This document shows, piece by piece, positions 30,501 to 42,500 of a stretch of 64,000 nucleotides of DNA. This DNA comes from Stictocephala bisonia. Its lineage: Eukaryota; Arthropoda; Insecta; Hemiptera; Membracidae. The translations under genes and the position numbers were made by a program. The stretch is from contig JAQJVL010000146.1 in NCBI GenBank assembly GCA_035578905.1, forward strand, positions 1,436,938 through 1,500,937, in the 5' to 3' direction. How positions within the stretch are numbered: position 1 is the first letter of the stretch; every line of letters begins with the position of its first letter. Below the pieces are notes generated by a model. That model was not told the origin of the DNA. It saw nothing but the letters and a program-made list of their open reading frames with translations, and did not search any database.

Positions 30501-33500
30501 GCACCCTCTAAAAGTAGACTTAAGCCCACTGATTCTTCTAGATTATAAAACTTTATTACCTAGGATAAAAAACTGGTTCCAATTGGAAAATTCATTTGAA
30601 TACAGAAATGGCCTGCTCATGGAACATGGCTAAACATGTTGAAAAACTTCATATTCCAACACAGATGACCTACTTTGCACCCACTAAAAGTAGACTTACT
30701 GTATGAAGTGTTCAATATTATAAAACTTTATTATCTTTAAGAACAAACTAATGTCAATCATAAATTTCAAAACTTATTTGAATACAGCCATTACCTGCTC
30801 ATATACATGAATAGAATATTTTCTTTTAACCATAATGTAACATTTCATACAAATATGCATTGGCAAGTCAATAATAATTCTAAAATTGCAGGCAAAACCT
30901 ATGTAAAAACCTGCTTCATGGCTTACTTCTTCACTGCTTGATCACTTTATTTACAGATTGACTTAGACTATTGCGCTAAAATTTGGCAATGAGAATTTGC
31001 TTATGGTATATAGATGTGCAACAAGGCTGTGTTAATAAAAACTTGACATTTAAGCGTTTTTCATTATGAAATGTTTAAGGTCACTTCTACTAATTCTGAA
31101 AAAATTGTGCTACTTCGTGTTACACCCTCCTAAAGTAGACTTAGAGTTTTCTAGACTATAAAACTTTCTTATCTAGGAAAATGGATGCAGGACGAGCTTT
31201 CATATTGATATGATAGTTTACAAAACCATAAAGAACCACCCTGTGGTGAAACACTGGTAGTCATTCGGCTAGTAATCATATAAAGAAATAATTTATCGTT
31301 TGATTAAAGTAATCAACTTAAGTGTAAACACAAAAACATGCACTATATCTTGGCCTTTACTTGAATGCTTTCTTTTTGTTCAAGGTTTTCTGACACAAAT
31401 TACGATTTTGAAGCTTTCTTACCAAAAATTTTGCTATGAACATAGAATACCCAGGTGGCTCATAGTTGCCTCCTTCAATACTAATCTCTGGATATTTTTT
31501 GTGGAGTATAGTTGTATATTCATCAAATGCTTTCCTATATCCACATGAGTAACTAAAACAAAAGAAAAACAATAATTGTAAATTAAACTCTAATAAAATG
31601 TGAGATAAATTAACAAGTGATAAAAAGGAATGTATTGCAATGCACATACCATATTTCAAGGATTTCTTTCTAAAACTCTGTAATTAGGAATGGATTGAAT
31701 ATTTACTGCCATAAATACATTTTTTCTTAGCAATTATAACCCACAAGGGCTTACTTTGGTATTGACTGGTGGCGCAGTACTGTAACCCAGCTACATGGGG
31801 ACAAAGTGTTTGGGAGATTGTAGGCGATAGGTTAGATTAAGGTGACCATCCCCGCTTTCGGCGGGACAGTCCCGCTTTTTAGGTTAGTGTCCCGCTGTCC
31901 CCAGATTTACTCGGGGGACACTATTATGTCCCGCTTTGGCAGGATAAAGATAAACGAATAAACGTTCCGCTTTAAATATTATCTAATATTATATCCCAAA
32001 ATAAAATGTTCTTGACTGACTCTTTCACAATATAAAAGCAACAAGGACATTGCATACACTTAAACATTTAAGCTTATTGTTTATTTGGTTCCTTGTAAAC
32101 AATAACTGCATCGGGGAATTTTGTAGTTTTGGATAGTTTGTAGTTTCGCGTAGCATAGGTTATCTCAGTGAGTGAGTTCGCTACTTTTTACCTTTGTATT
32201 GTTACGGGAGTGACCTACGGACCAGAGAGAGAAAGAGAGAGAGAGTGAGTTTGAGACAATTTGGCACCATGGCTTTGTTTGTTTGTATCGTTGGAGTCAT
32301 TATCGGAAATAAGTAAACAATTGTGCGTCTTTGCGTGTATTCTAGTTTCTTCTGTGCACACAATGAGAACGTTCCAGGACCTTCTATTTGATATTAGAAT
32401 GTTCTAGTAATCTAGTATATTCCAAGTAGACATATCAGCCGTTTCTGTTTACATTCAAATGTTTAATTAATTACTAATAGAAACTTCTAGAAGACTTGTA
32501 GTATATAAAAGGCTTCTGTTGTTTTAGTTCGAGTCAGTCTTAGTCGAGCAGTGTGACAGTCGTTATCTAGTCTGTGGAACAGTAAGAAAATTATTTCAAA
32601 GTGTTAATATGCCCAAGCGTGTGAGTAAGTTTAACGCGGATTTAGAGAAGGAATTTAAGTTTATAAAGAAAACTAAAAGTGACTCTGATGTCCATGTGAA
32701 GTATGCAATGGAGAGTTTTAGGTGTTTCCCACGGCGGAAGGTCTGATATAACGAAACATAGAAACAGTGACCGACCACAAGAGAGCTCTTCAATCTGCAT
32801 CTTCTTCAAAGGCAATAAGTATGTTTTTTTAAAAAATGAAAAAATATGGAGGGGAAAGAAGCGGAAATTGTGGCAGCTGAAGGGACAATGTCTTACCATA
32901 CTGTTTGCCCACAACCATAGCTTCAGATCAACAGACTGTACTTCAAGGTTAGTGCAGAAGATTTTTGAGCCAAAATTCACTTGTGCTCGCACAAAAACAG
33001 AAGCAATAGTTGTCAATGTTCTCGCGCTATATGTAGACAATTCTACTAAATCAGAGCTTGAACCAACTAGATTTGTCTCAGTATATGTTGATGCATCAAA
33101 TCACAAAGACATAAAATTGTTTCCTATATTGGTCCGATATTTTCACCCATCCACAGGTGTACAAGTGAAACTACTCGAACTTGAAGCTTTACCTGGAGAA
33201 ACGTCAGAAATAATAACAAATTATTTAATCAGGGTTCTTCAAAATAAGAACATTACCGATAAAGTTATGGGGTTTTGTTCAGACAACACAAACACTAACT
33301 TTGGTGGGTCTGCTCGAAAGGGTACTCAAAATGTATATTTAAAACTTAAAGACTCTTTGAATAAAGACATTATTGGCATTGGTTGTGCAGCCCATATAAT
33401 TCACAATGTGATCCAAACAACTGCAGATGAACTGCCCTTTCTGTATACTTTCACAATTATAGCTTCAATATCCACATATTGAAGCTATAATTGTGAAAGT

Positions 33501-36500
33501 ATACACTCATTTTTATTTATATACAGTACGGGTAGAGAAGTTTAAGGAATTTTGCGAGGAAGCCTCTGTACAATATCACAAACTCCTAGGCTACAGCAAA
33601 ACAAGATGGCTTGCTTTGATGCCAGCTGTGGAGCGGGTGCTCCAGCTCTTTGTGCCTCTCAAAGAGTACTTTTTGACCAACGAAAAGATTTTTTTGAGAA
33701 CCCAGCTGCAGAACTTTCGTTAAATTTTATTCATAGCCAGTCAGCGATTTTTCATGATGCAGTACTGAAGGCAGAAGGTCAAAATATCAGTGCAGTTGAA
33801 GTTGCATTGATTTTAGCTGATTTGAGAGAGAAATATGTTTAGAGGAAGAACAGTTCGTTCCTTCCAATGTCAGTTAAATCTTGTCTGAAGAACAATGAGA
33901 AAGTGCTTGATAAAACTCCCATTTTAAATGCAATTCAGGTGTTTTATGAGACATCTGTTACGTATCTTAATGAATGGGCTTGCCACTTTCGATCCTTGGA
34001 AACCTTGTCTTGGTTTAGTTTGAGAGAAACACCAGCATGGGAGTCGGTGATAAAAGGAGTAGAAGTGTTATCAAACTTGCTGAAATCAGTCATTATTGAT
34101 GACAACAGACTGTTTGATGAAATAAACTCTCTAAAAAAATATGTCACAAATGAAAAGTTGTCAGAATGGTGTGAGCTGAAAACTTCGATCGACCAAAGAT
34201 GGGTAGAGGTATTTCTCCATTTTGAACAAAAGAACATTCCATACGAAAACTTACGTTACATCGCTGAGTTGCTTCTGTGTCTGCCAGGAACTAATGCTCC
34301 AGTTGAACGAGTGTTTACTAACATGAACAATATATGGACTGAAAATAAATCTCAATTGAACGTTCCAACTTTAAGAGCAATGCTTATGCTGAAGTACAAT
34401 GTTGGACTAACTTGTGATAAGTTTCATGACAAAATAAAAGGAGAACCAGCTCTTCTTAAAGACTTACATTCATCAAAAAAGTATGCCAATGAGTGTAAGC
34501 TAATGAACGTGTAAGCTAGTGGACATACTGTACTCTTGTTTTTATATTGAAATGTGTTGAGATTGCATTGAAAATTTAAACTTTACCAATTTGCCAATTA
34601 ACCTTTTTACAAGTCTGGTAAAAGAAGATGTTTCACAAACTTGTCTACATAGTATTCCAATTATTCTCGGACAGTAAACTTCATTCAGTTGATTTTTCTG
34701 TGTAACTTACAATATTTTCAATTGTTAAATGTGTATTTTTGTTTGTTTCATTATTAATAAATTAATTTAACTGATGTTCCGATTAGTGTAATTGTGTTAC
34801 TTTTACTACCTGAACAGTCAAGTTTTTCCTATGCTTATTTCTGTGAATTTAAGTGCAAAAATAGATAAAATAATGAATGAGTTTAAGACGTTTAGTTCTG
34901 TCAATTTTTGAAAAATACCTTTAACATGATGATAAAATTAAAAACTCTGAAAATATTAGTAAAACTACATGGGAAATCATAAATAGTGAAACGAAAAAAA
35001 TTATTTCAAAATTAAAAAAGAGTGTACAGTACTTTGAATTTAAATGGTAGGTTAGTATCAAATCGTTATTGTGTGGCAGATGGTTTTAATAACTATTTTG
35101 TAACAGTTATTGAAAATATGTTGCAGGATATTTTACCTTGTCAAAATACAGATATTGTTAATGTAATTCAAACAAATAATATTCCTAGTTTTAGATGTCC
35201 ACCAATTAATGAAAAAGAAATGAATAGCATTTTTGACTCTTTAAAAAACAAGTGGTCAAGTAGCTTTGACGAAATTCCAATTAAAGTTTTAAAATTTGCT
35301 AAAGCACCTTTAATAAGACCTCTTTTACATTTAGTTAGTTAATTCATCATTTATTTCTGGCATTTTTCCTAAACAGTTGAAAACTTCAAAAGTTATACCG
35401 ATATTTAAAAAAGGAGATGAAACTGAAATTCAAAATTACCGTCCTGTGTCCATCCTGCCCTCAATATCAAATATTTTTGAGAAGGCAATGTATCTAAGAT
35501 TAATAGAACATCTGGAAAAATATAACCTTTTTGATAACGAACAACATGGTTTTCGAAAAAACAAATCTGTTACCAGTGCATTAAGTAGTTTTACAGAATC
35601 AATAATTGAATCAATAGATAAAAAAACAAAGTAGCTGGTATTTTTATGGATTTATCTAAAGCGTTTGACAGCATTTCTCACACTAAATTATTAGAAAAAG
35701 TAGATGACTTGGGCATTAAAAACAGGCAAATAAATTGGTTTGAATCTTATCTATCTGAAAGAAAACAATACGTAGAAATAAGTAAAATTGAACACAATAA
35801 TTTAATAAAATACAAATCTAAGGAAGGAATAATTAAGTATGGCGTACCTCAAGGATCTATACTTGGACCCTTGATGTTTATATGCTACATAAAAAATATG
35901 CCAAACTGCCTTAGTAATCGGGACCAGTCAAAAAACGCAACTTTGCTTATTTGCTGATGATTCAAACCTTATTTTGTCATCAAAAACCCGATATTGAATT
36001 AGAAGTTAGCGCATATATAGAATTGGCTAAAATTCAAGATTTCCTTATTCAAAATAATCTAATTTTAAATAAACAAAAAACAAATTATATATCATTTAGT
36101 ACAAAACAAAATCGAAAGGAATCAGATTTCCAAATTTGGATTGATGACGAAAGTATAGAAAAAATTGATGAAACAAATTTTCTTGGTCTATGTATAGATA
36201 AAAATCTGAGTTGGGATAAACATGTTGACCACATTTTGGGTAAAATCAACTCGGGAATTTATGCTTTGAAACGACTTTCTTTTTTATGTAGCCTGTCTGT
36301 TCTAAAAATAGTTTTTCACGCCCATGTTCAGTCACACATTTCATATGGAATTTGTGTTTATGGTGGAACGTCAAATAAAAATTTAAATAAAATATTAATT
36401 GCTCAAAAAAAATCACTAAGAACTATGCTAAAAATTAAAAAAGATGATTCAGTCAGACAATACTTCAAGGAGTTAAAAATCTTAACAGTTTACAGCCTAT

Positions 36501-39500
36501 ACATTTTGGAATGTGTTATGTTTGCCAGAAATAATGAAGCAAATTTAATACATCATAGTGACATCCACACATACAACACTAGAAACAAAAACAAGATAGT
36601 TTTGCCCCAACATAACTCTGAACTTTTCAGGAAAAAATCTTCCTATGCAGGTGCTTGGTTTTTAAGATTTCTATCCAAAAATATTACTAATATACAGACT
36701 GTTAGTAAATTTAAATTAAAGTTAAAGGAATATTTATTTCAAAATGCTTTTTATTCACTAGAAGAGCTTTATGATCTAAATAATTGCATGTAGTACATAC
36801 ACTGTTTTTGTAAACAAGATGAATATCACACTATAAATAGTACAAGGTACTGTTTAGTTGGTTACAGCATCCTTTGAGTAACATGAAGATGTAATTTTAT
36901 TTTAACTATGTATTATACTTTACAAGGAGTATTTTAATGTATTAACTTGTATACAATTTATTTGACACTATTTACTGTATATTATGTACAATTTAAATAA
37001 AGACGAATTGAATTTGAATGGTTGGGGGGGACCCCCTGACCCTCCTAATGTGTGTCCCGCTTTGAGGTCATTACAAATATGGTCACCTTAGGTTAGATGC
37101 TCGGTCCTCTTAATACCGATATGGCATTCGCTTGATGGTTGCTATTGGTGTGGTCACTACTAGAGAAGTCTGGGGTTGGGTGGTAATCATTGTGCGGATG
37201 TTGTCAATTAACTGAAAATCAGACCAGCACTACGTGGTTCGGATTCTACGTAAAGCTGTAGGTCCCTTAGTTGCCCTGGCTATTGAGCTATTAATAAATT
37301 GCCCTTTCTGAGGAACAGTTAAACTCAGATAGTAACCAGACTACACTCATCCACACTCATCCTACACTCATATAACCATTCATTTTCGCCTTAAAATACC
37401 AACAACATTGTGTTGGCGTCTCATATGTAAGAATGTAAGAATATTAAAATATAATAACTCACTCAAGATTGGGATTAATAAAAAGCTGTATTTTGTTTTA
37501 AAATCAATTTATTTTACCACACCAAAATAAACACTATTTATTTTACAAAATTAAACAAATGTTTGAATGAATTACAAAAATGTTTGAAATTAAATGCCTA
37601 TATTAAAGGGCCAAATTTATGACTGTAAAGTCTTCTCTAACCCCATTAACAAAATAGTACATAACCAATAAAACGATGAAGAAAAATAAGAACAACTTAA
37701 ATTAATTTACATCTTTGTAAACGAAAAAATAATAACAATAATACATATTTTACCACTTTGAATGGAAACCACTCATCATTGAAAATCTCTTTTTCGGGTC
37801 AATCCATATGTAGTGGTCCAGCAGTGGTTGCTGCAACATTTTTAATATTTTTATACCTAAAAGTACCACTCATCAGAAGTACAAAAAGTATGTTATTTAA
37901 TTTTTAGCATTTTTATTTTACCGATGGTGGCAATTTTGGCTTCGGCAAAACGCCTCTTATCAGAGAAGTGGAAAATTGCATCTGGCAATCGAAATCATAA
38001 TGACTGTTTCGTTCACTTTTATGAACTTGCTGACCCAAGAACATCCTTCAAATACAGCAAAAATTATGAAAAATGGGTTTCTTTAAGTAATATCTTGAGA
38101 AGGACCACACCCCTATTCTACAATGCTTGTGTGATGAAATCTCGCATCTACTCAATGCTCACCGGTCATGAAAATAAAGGTTTGTATATTAATAATGTGT
38201 GTCACTGTTTTATATATTTTCAGGCATAATAAAACATAATGTTTAGCTAGGTTTTGCATTATAAGTAGCTGGAGTGATATTTTTTATTTTTTTATTTTGG
38301 CACTTTTCTATATTCTATATCTTTGTAAATTATGAAGTCCACAAAACTAAAATTTTGCAGGTTGTTCCTCTATTCTAGGAATAAAACTAGGGATGAATTT
38401 CAAATTTTTAGTTTCATGCCCACAAAAGATATTAATCCTTGAACTTTGAAATATTTGAAAATTTCATGATTTCAAACTTTTATTTAAAACTATGCTAGTC
38501 CACAATATGAAACTTTGCAAGTTTGAAGCACATTGATATACCTATCACATAAAAAAATAACAAATAAATTACCTGTTGCCTTCTTGAAAAAATAAATGTG
38601 TGAAAGTTGATTTTTGAAAAAAATCCATGATAAACTTTGGAGATACATTTGGGCCCTTATACTTAAATTTAAAGACATACCTGTACAGACTTAAATTAAA
38701 GTTCAGACCCTTCTGAAGAGAGTGGTTTTTGTTTGAATGTTCTAGGATGAATACAAGAGGAGATATAAGCTTATCCGCAAAGTTCGAAATTCACTTTGAG
38801 GCATTTTTCTGAAGCCAAAATGCCCATCGGTAAAATAGAAATGTTAAAAATTAAATAACATACTTTTTGTACTTCTAATGAGTGGTACTTTTGTGTATAA
38901 AAATATTAAAAATAATAAAAATGTTGCAGCAAGCAATTAAATTATTTTTGGACCACTTCATATGGATTGAACCTTTCATGAAAACACAATACAACTTATT
39001 TTATGGTGAATCAAACACAATAGCCAGATACATGATTATTATAACCAAAAGCTGTAATTCTGCAGTATTACTTAGTCGATCTTTTCATACTTTGATAATA
39101 CATTTTTGGGATGCTAAAACCAATATTTAGTAAAAATTAGGTGTCAGAAACATAGAGTTAGTATGATTAGTATACACAGAGTCCACCTATATACATCGCG
39201 CCGTGCAGTTACATTTTGGTTATCATGGTTTATTGAGGAATGTTTTACAAATTTTGCTGATTGAAAAGCGATGTGCGACAGTGAAAATACGTTATTACAG
39301 GTTCATTCTACAATATAATAACCTAACCATAACTACCGTGGCGCAATGTCTCTGAAATTTCAGTGATAGCGTGTGGACTTTAAACCTTCTTATCGCTTTG
39401 TTTGCAACATGAACGATGATTTTCCGACATGATTTTCAATTTTCTAACTTAGTGAGGACTACCAGATCATCATATAAAAATATGAAAAGAATTGAAGTTA

Positions 39501-42500
39501 ACTAAGTAATTGTGCAGTTTTTAACAATGATTAAAATACCATTTAAATTAATGGAAATGTCAAAATTACCATTTATGACATTGGTGTTTTCGAATGTTTC
39601 GGTAATAAGCATGATTCCCACAGAATAAAGAGCATAACTTATCTCGTGAATATACAGCCAATTCTAGACCTATTTCAAGCAAAATTTTCCAATTTTGTTT
39701 GGTGGCAAGAAACTGCATAAATACCCTGTTGTTAAAATTAAGATAATTCTTGGTCTATTTCAAACGAAGTTTTCACATTTCGTTACGTGAGTTAAAACTG
39801 CATAGAGTAGTTTTCAATTTTTTTTAAAGTATTTAAAATTACCTATATTCTTTGGTTACCATTTCAATTACGCTGCCTGATAAAACTTATTTTTGTTTAT
39901 CTATGCAGTTTCTTGCCACCAAAAAAATTTGGAACATTTTGCTTGAAATGGGTCTAGCATTAGCTGTATTTTCACAAGATATGCTTTTTATTCCGCAATA
40001 TAACGTATTTTACGAAAAATTCAAAAAAACCAATGTCACAGCTTTAAGTATTTTGTAATATTTCCGTTAATTTAAATGGTATTTTAACCATATTTTTTAT
40101 TTTGACATTTTTTTATGCTGAATACAAATTTGAAAACTATTTTGGTCTATTTCTCGAGATATAATTGAAAAACTACTATTGCGATTAGCGGCCATTATAT
40201 ACAACAACTATTAATCACAAAAACCGAATTACCTATATTCCCGCAGGAGTGACGGCCGGCAGGCCGTCACGTAGGCCAAACACTCGAATATACCAGTGTT
40301 TAGCTCCTCTGAGCTCTTTTCTGACAGTTATAATGTATTTAGATGTGATAGAAACTTAGAATTAATCGGGTGGCAAGGTGGAGGGGGGGTACTTTTAGCT
40401 GTGTCAAATGAGCTTTTATGTAGTAGGGTAGACAACTTTAATGACAGGATACATGGCTGTGAAAGTGTATGTGTTAAGATATATAACAAGGGATGCGTGT
40501 TATATATTTGTGTAGTATATTTCAGGCCTAGATCACCACTGGGAGCTTATCAAACTTTTTCGACACTTTTTTACAAATTAATTCTTTACTCAATAGTCGT
40601 TCTCGTGCTGGGTGATTTTAATTTGTCTATTTATGGTAAAGATTCTTGTTTATACGAAGGGGATAACTTATGTAAGGATCTTGGGATGTTTATGAACATA
40701 CACAATTTAAGTTTAAAAAATGATGTTCGAAATTATCAAAATAAAACCTTAGATTTAATACTGACAAATATTAATCAAGTAGTAGTGACAAGATGTGAAG
40801 AACAATTAGTAAATGGAGATCCTTATCATCCGGCTCTGCTTGCAGGTATTGTTGTCGCCGCTCCGTTGTCTTGTAGGCCAGGGCCAACACAGTCAGCTGT
40901 TTCAATAGAGCTAACTTCCTACAAATATATCAAGATTTATCTAATGTTGACTGGTCTCATTTGTATTCAATTTCCAACGTCAATCACGCTTTAGATTGTT
41001 TTTACAATCAAGTTTATAACGTGCTAAATAAATCTTGTCCATTAAAGAAAAGAAAACAATCTAAATATCCTTTTTGGTTTACGCCTTCCATAATATCTAA
41101 TCTGAAACTCAAAGAAAAATTACGAAGGCGGTGGAAAAAATCAAATTTATTAGAACATTACAATATATTCAAAACTCAAAGAACCGCGGTAAAAAATGAA
41201 ATTTCTTTAGCTTATCGTAATTATACAATCAGCATTGAGAATGACATTAGTTCGGACAGTAGTAAATTTTGGAGCTTTGTTAAAAATAGTTTTTTAATTA
41301 GCATAATACGTGTTGGTACATATACAGTACAAGTAAACGTCACACAACACAAATTTATTACAATATAAGCACAAAATGCACAAATATATTACAATACAAG
41401 CACAAAATGCACAAATATTATGGTGATCGATTTCGGTGAACCATGCTCACCTTCCTCAGACCAGAGATTCACAAAAGAAAGCCTTTTGTGAATCCCTCTG
41501 GTCTGAGGAAGGTGAGCGTGGTTCACCGAAATCGATCACCATAATATTTGTGCATTTTGTGCTTGTATTGTAATATATTTGTGCATTTTGTGCTTATATT
41601 GTAATAAATTTGTGTTGTGTGACGTTTACTTGTACTGCTTTGTTAAAAGTAAAAGAATGTAAAAAATACAATGCTGGTTATGGAATACAATGGAGTAAAA
41701 CACGATCTTAGCGGAGTGGCTATTGCAGGTGCGTTTGCAGATTATTTTGGTTCCGTGTATGAGCGGTATGTGACGGAGCAGAGTGTGGAGTGTGCGGAGG
41801 AGGGTCCGTGTATGGCTGGTGTGTCGTGCCTCACTCTGCCTCGCCTAAGCACGCAGGATGTACAGGATGCTATTAAAAAATTAAAGTCAAAATGAACTAC
41901 AGGTCCAGATTTACTTCCGCAGTATTTGTTAAAAGGATGTTCAGAACATTTGACTAACCCCCTAACATTTTTGTTTAATCAGAGCTTAAGAACAAATGTT
42001 TTTCCTGATAAATGGAAAACCACTAAAATAACTCCAATTTTTAAGAGTGGTAAAAAATCCCAAATTACTAATTATAGACCAGTAGCAGTGTTGTCAGTCC
42101 CAGCGAAGATTTTTGAGATTGTCATTCATAAATATTTATTCAGTCACTTTGAAAAGCATATTTCTGTTAAGCAGCACGGATTCGTACCAGGAAGATCTGT
42201 CAATACTACTTTGCTTTACTTTACAAACTATGTTTCCTCGGGTCTTGATTCTGGGACTCGGACTGACGCTTTATTCCTCGACCTGGCGAAAGCATTCGAT
42301 AAGGTCGATCATTCTATTTTATTAAAAAAATTACATTTCTACAGAGTTTCATCAAATCTTTTACATTTTTTTAAATCTTACATAGTTAATAGGAAACAAT
42401 TTGTTCGTTACAGTGGCTTTTCATCATCAACTTTTAACGTTCAATCAGGCGTACCTCAGGGCTCGAACCTGGGGCCTTGCCTGTTCACCATTTTAATTAA

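Larger units (their letters stand above)
31838..37090 (+). mobile_element. hAT-superfamily DNA transposon with 8-bp target duplication
   Basis: The terminal inverted repeats are TAAGGTGACCAT and ATGGTCACCTTA. The flanks are identical 8-bp GGTTAGAT (31830-31837 and 37091-37098), as expected for hAT. Subterminal GTCCCGCT repeats occur several times near the left end and once near the right. A transposase pseudogene occupies 32609-34514, and a LINE is inserted at about 34915-37018. It is inserted in a SINE-like repeat in SelT intron 1. It is not autonomous as it stands, because the transposase is broken. Confidence 0.92.
31755..37435 (+). repeat. Dispersed repeat R3, copy f, the longest; split by the hAT element
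   Basis: The head 31755-31837 (GACTGGTGGCGCAGTACTG, a tRNA A-box-like start) continues, after the hAT at 31838-37090, at 37091-37435 with GGTGTGGTCACTACTAGAGA, GAAAATCAGACCAGCACTAC, CCCTTTCTGAGG and TTGGCGTCTCATATG. This copy suggests the full repeat is about 420 bp with a tRNA-like head. Confidence 0.65.

Noticed and set aside
29772..30830. CRISPR array suggested by regularly spaced blocks
   Set aside because: The repeats are 64 and about 170 bp, degenerate and tandem without unique spacers, in an animal genome.
32703..33482. Separate 259-residue host gene
   Set aside because: It is the middle of the hAT transposase, flanked by terminal repeats and an 8-bp target duplication.
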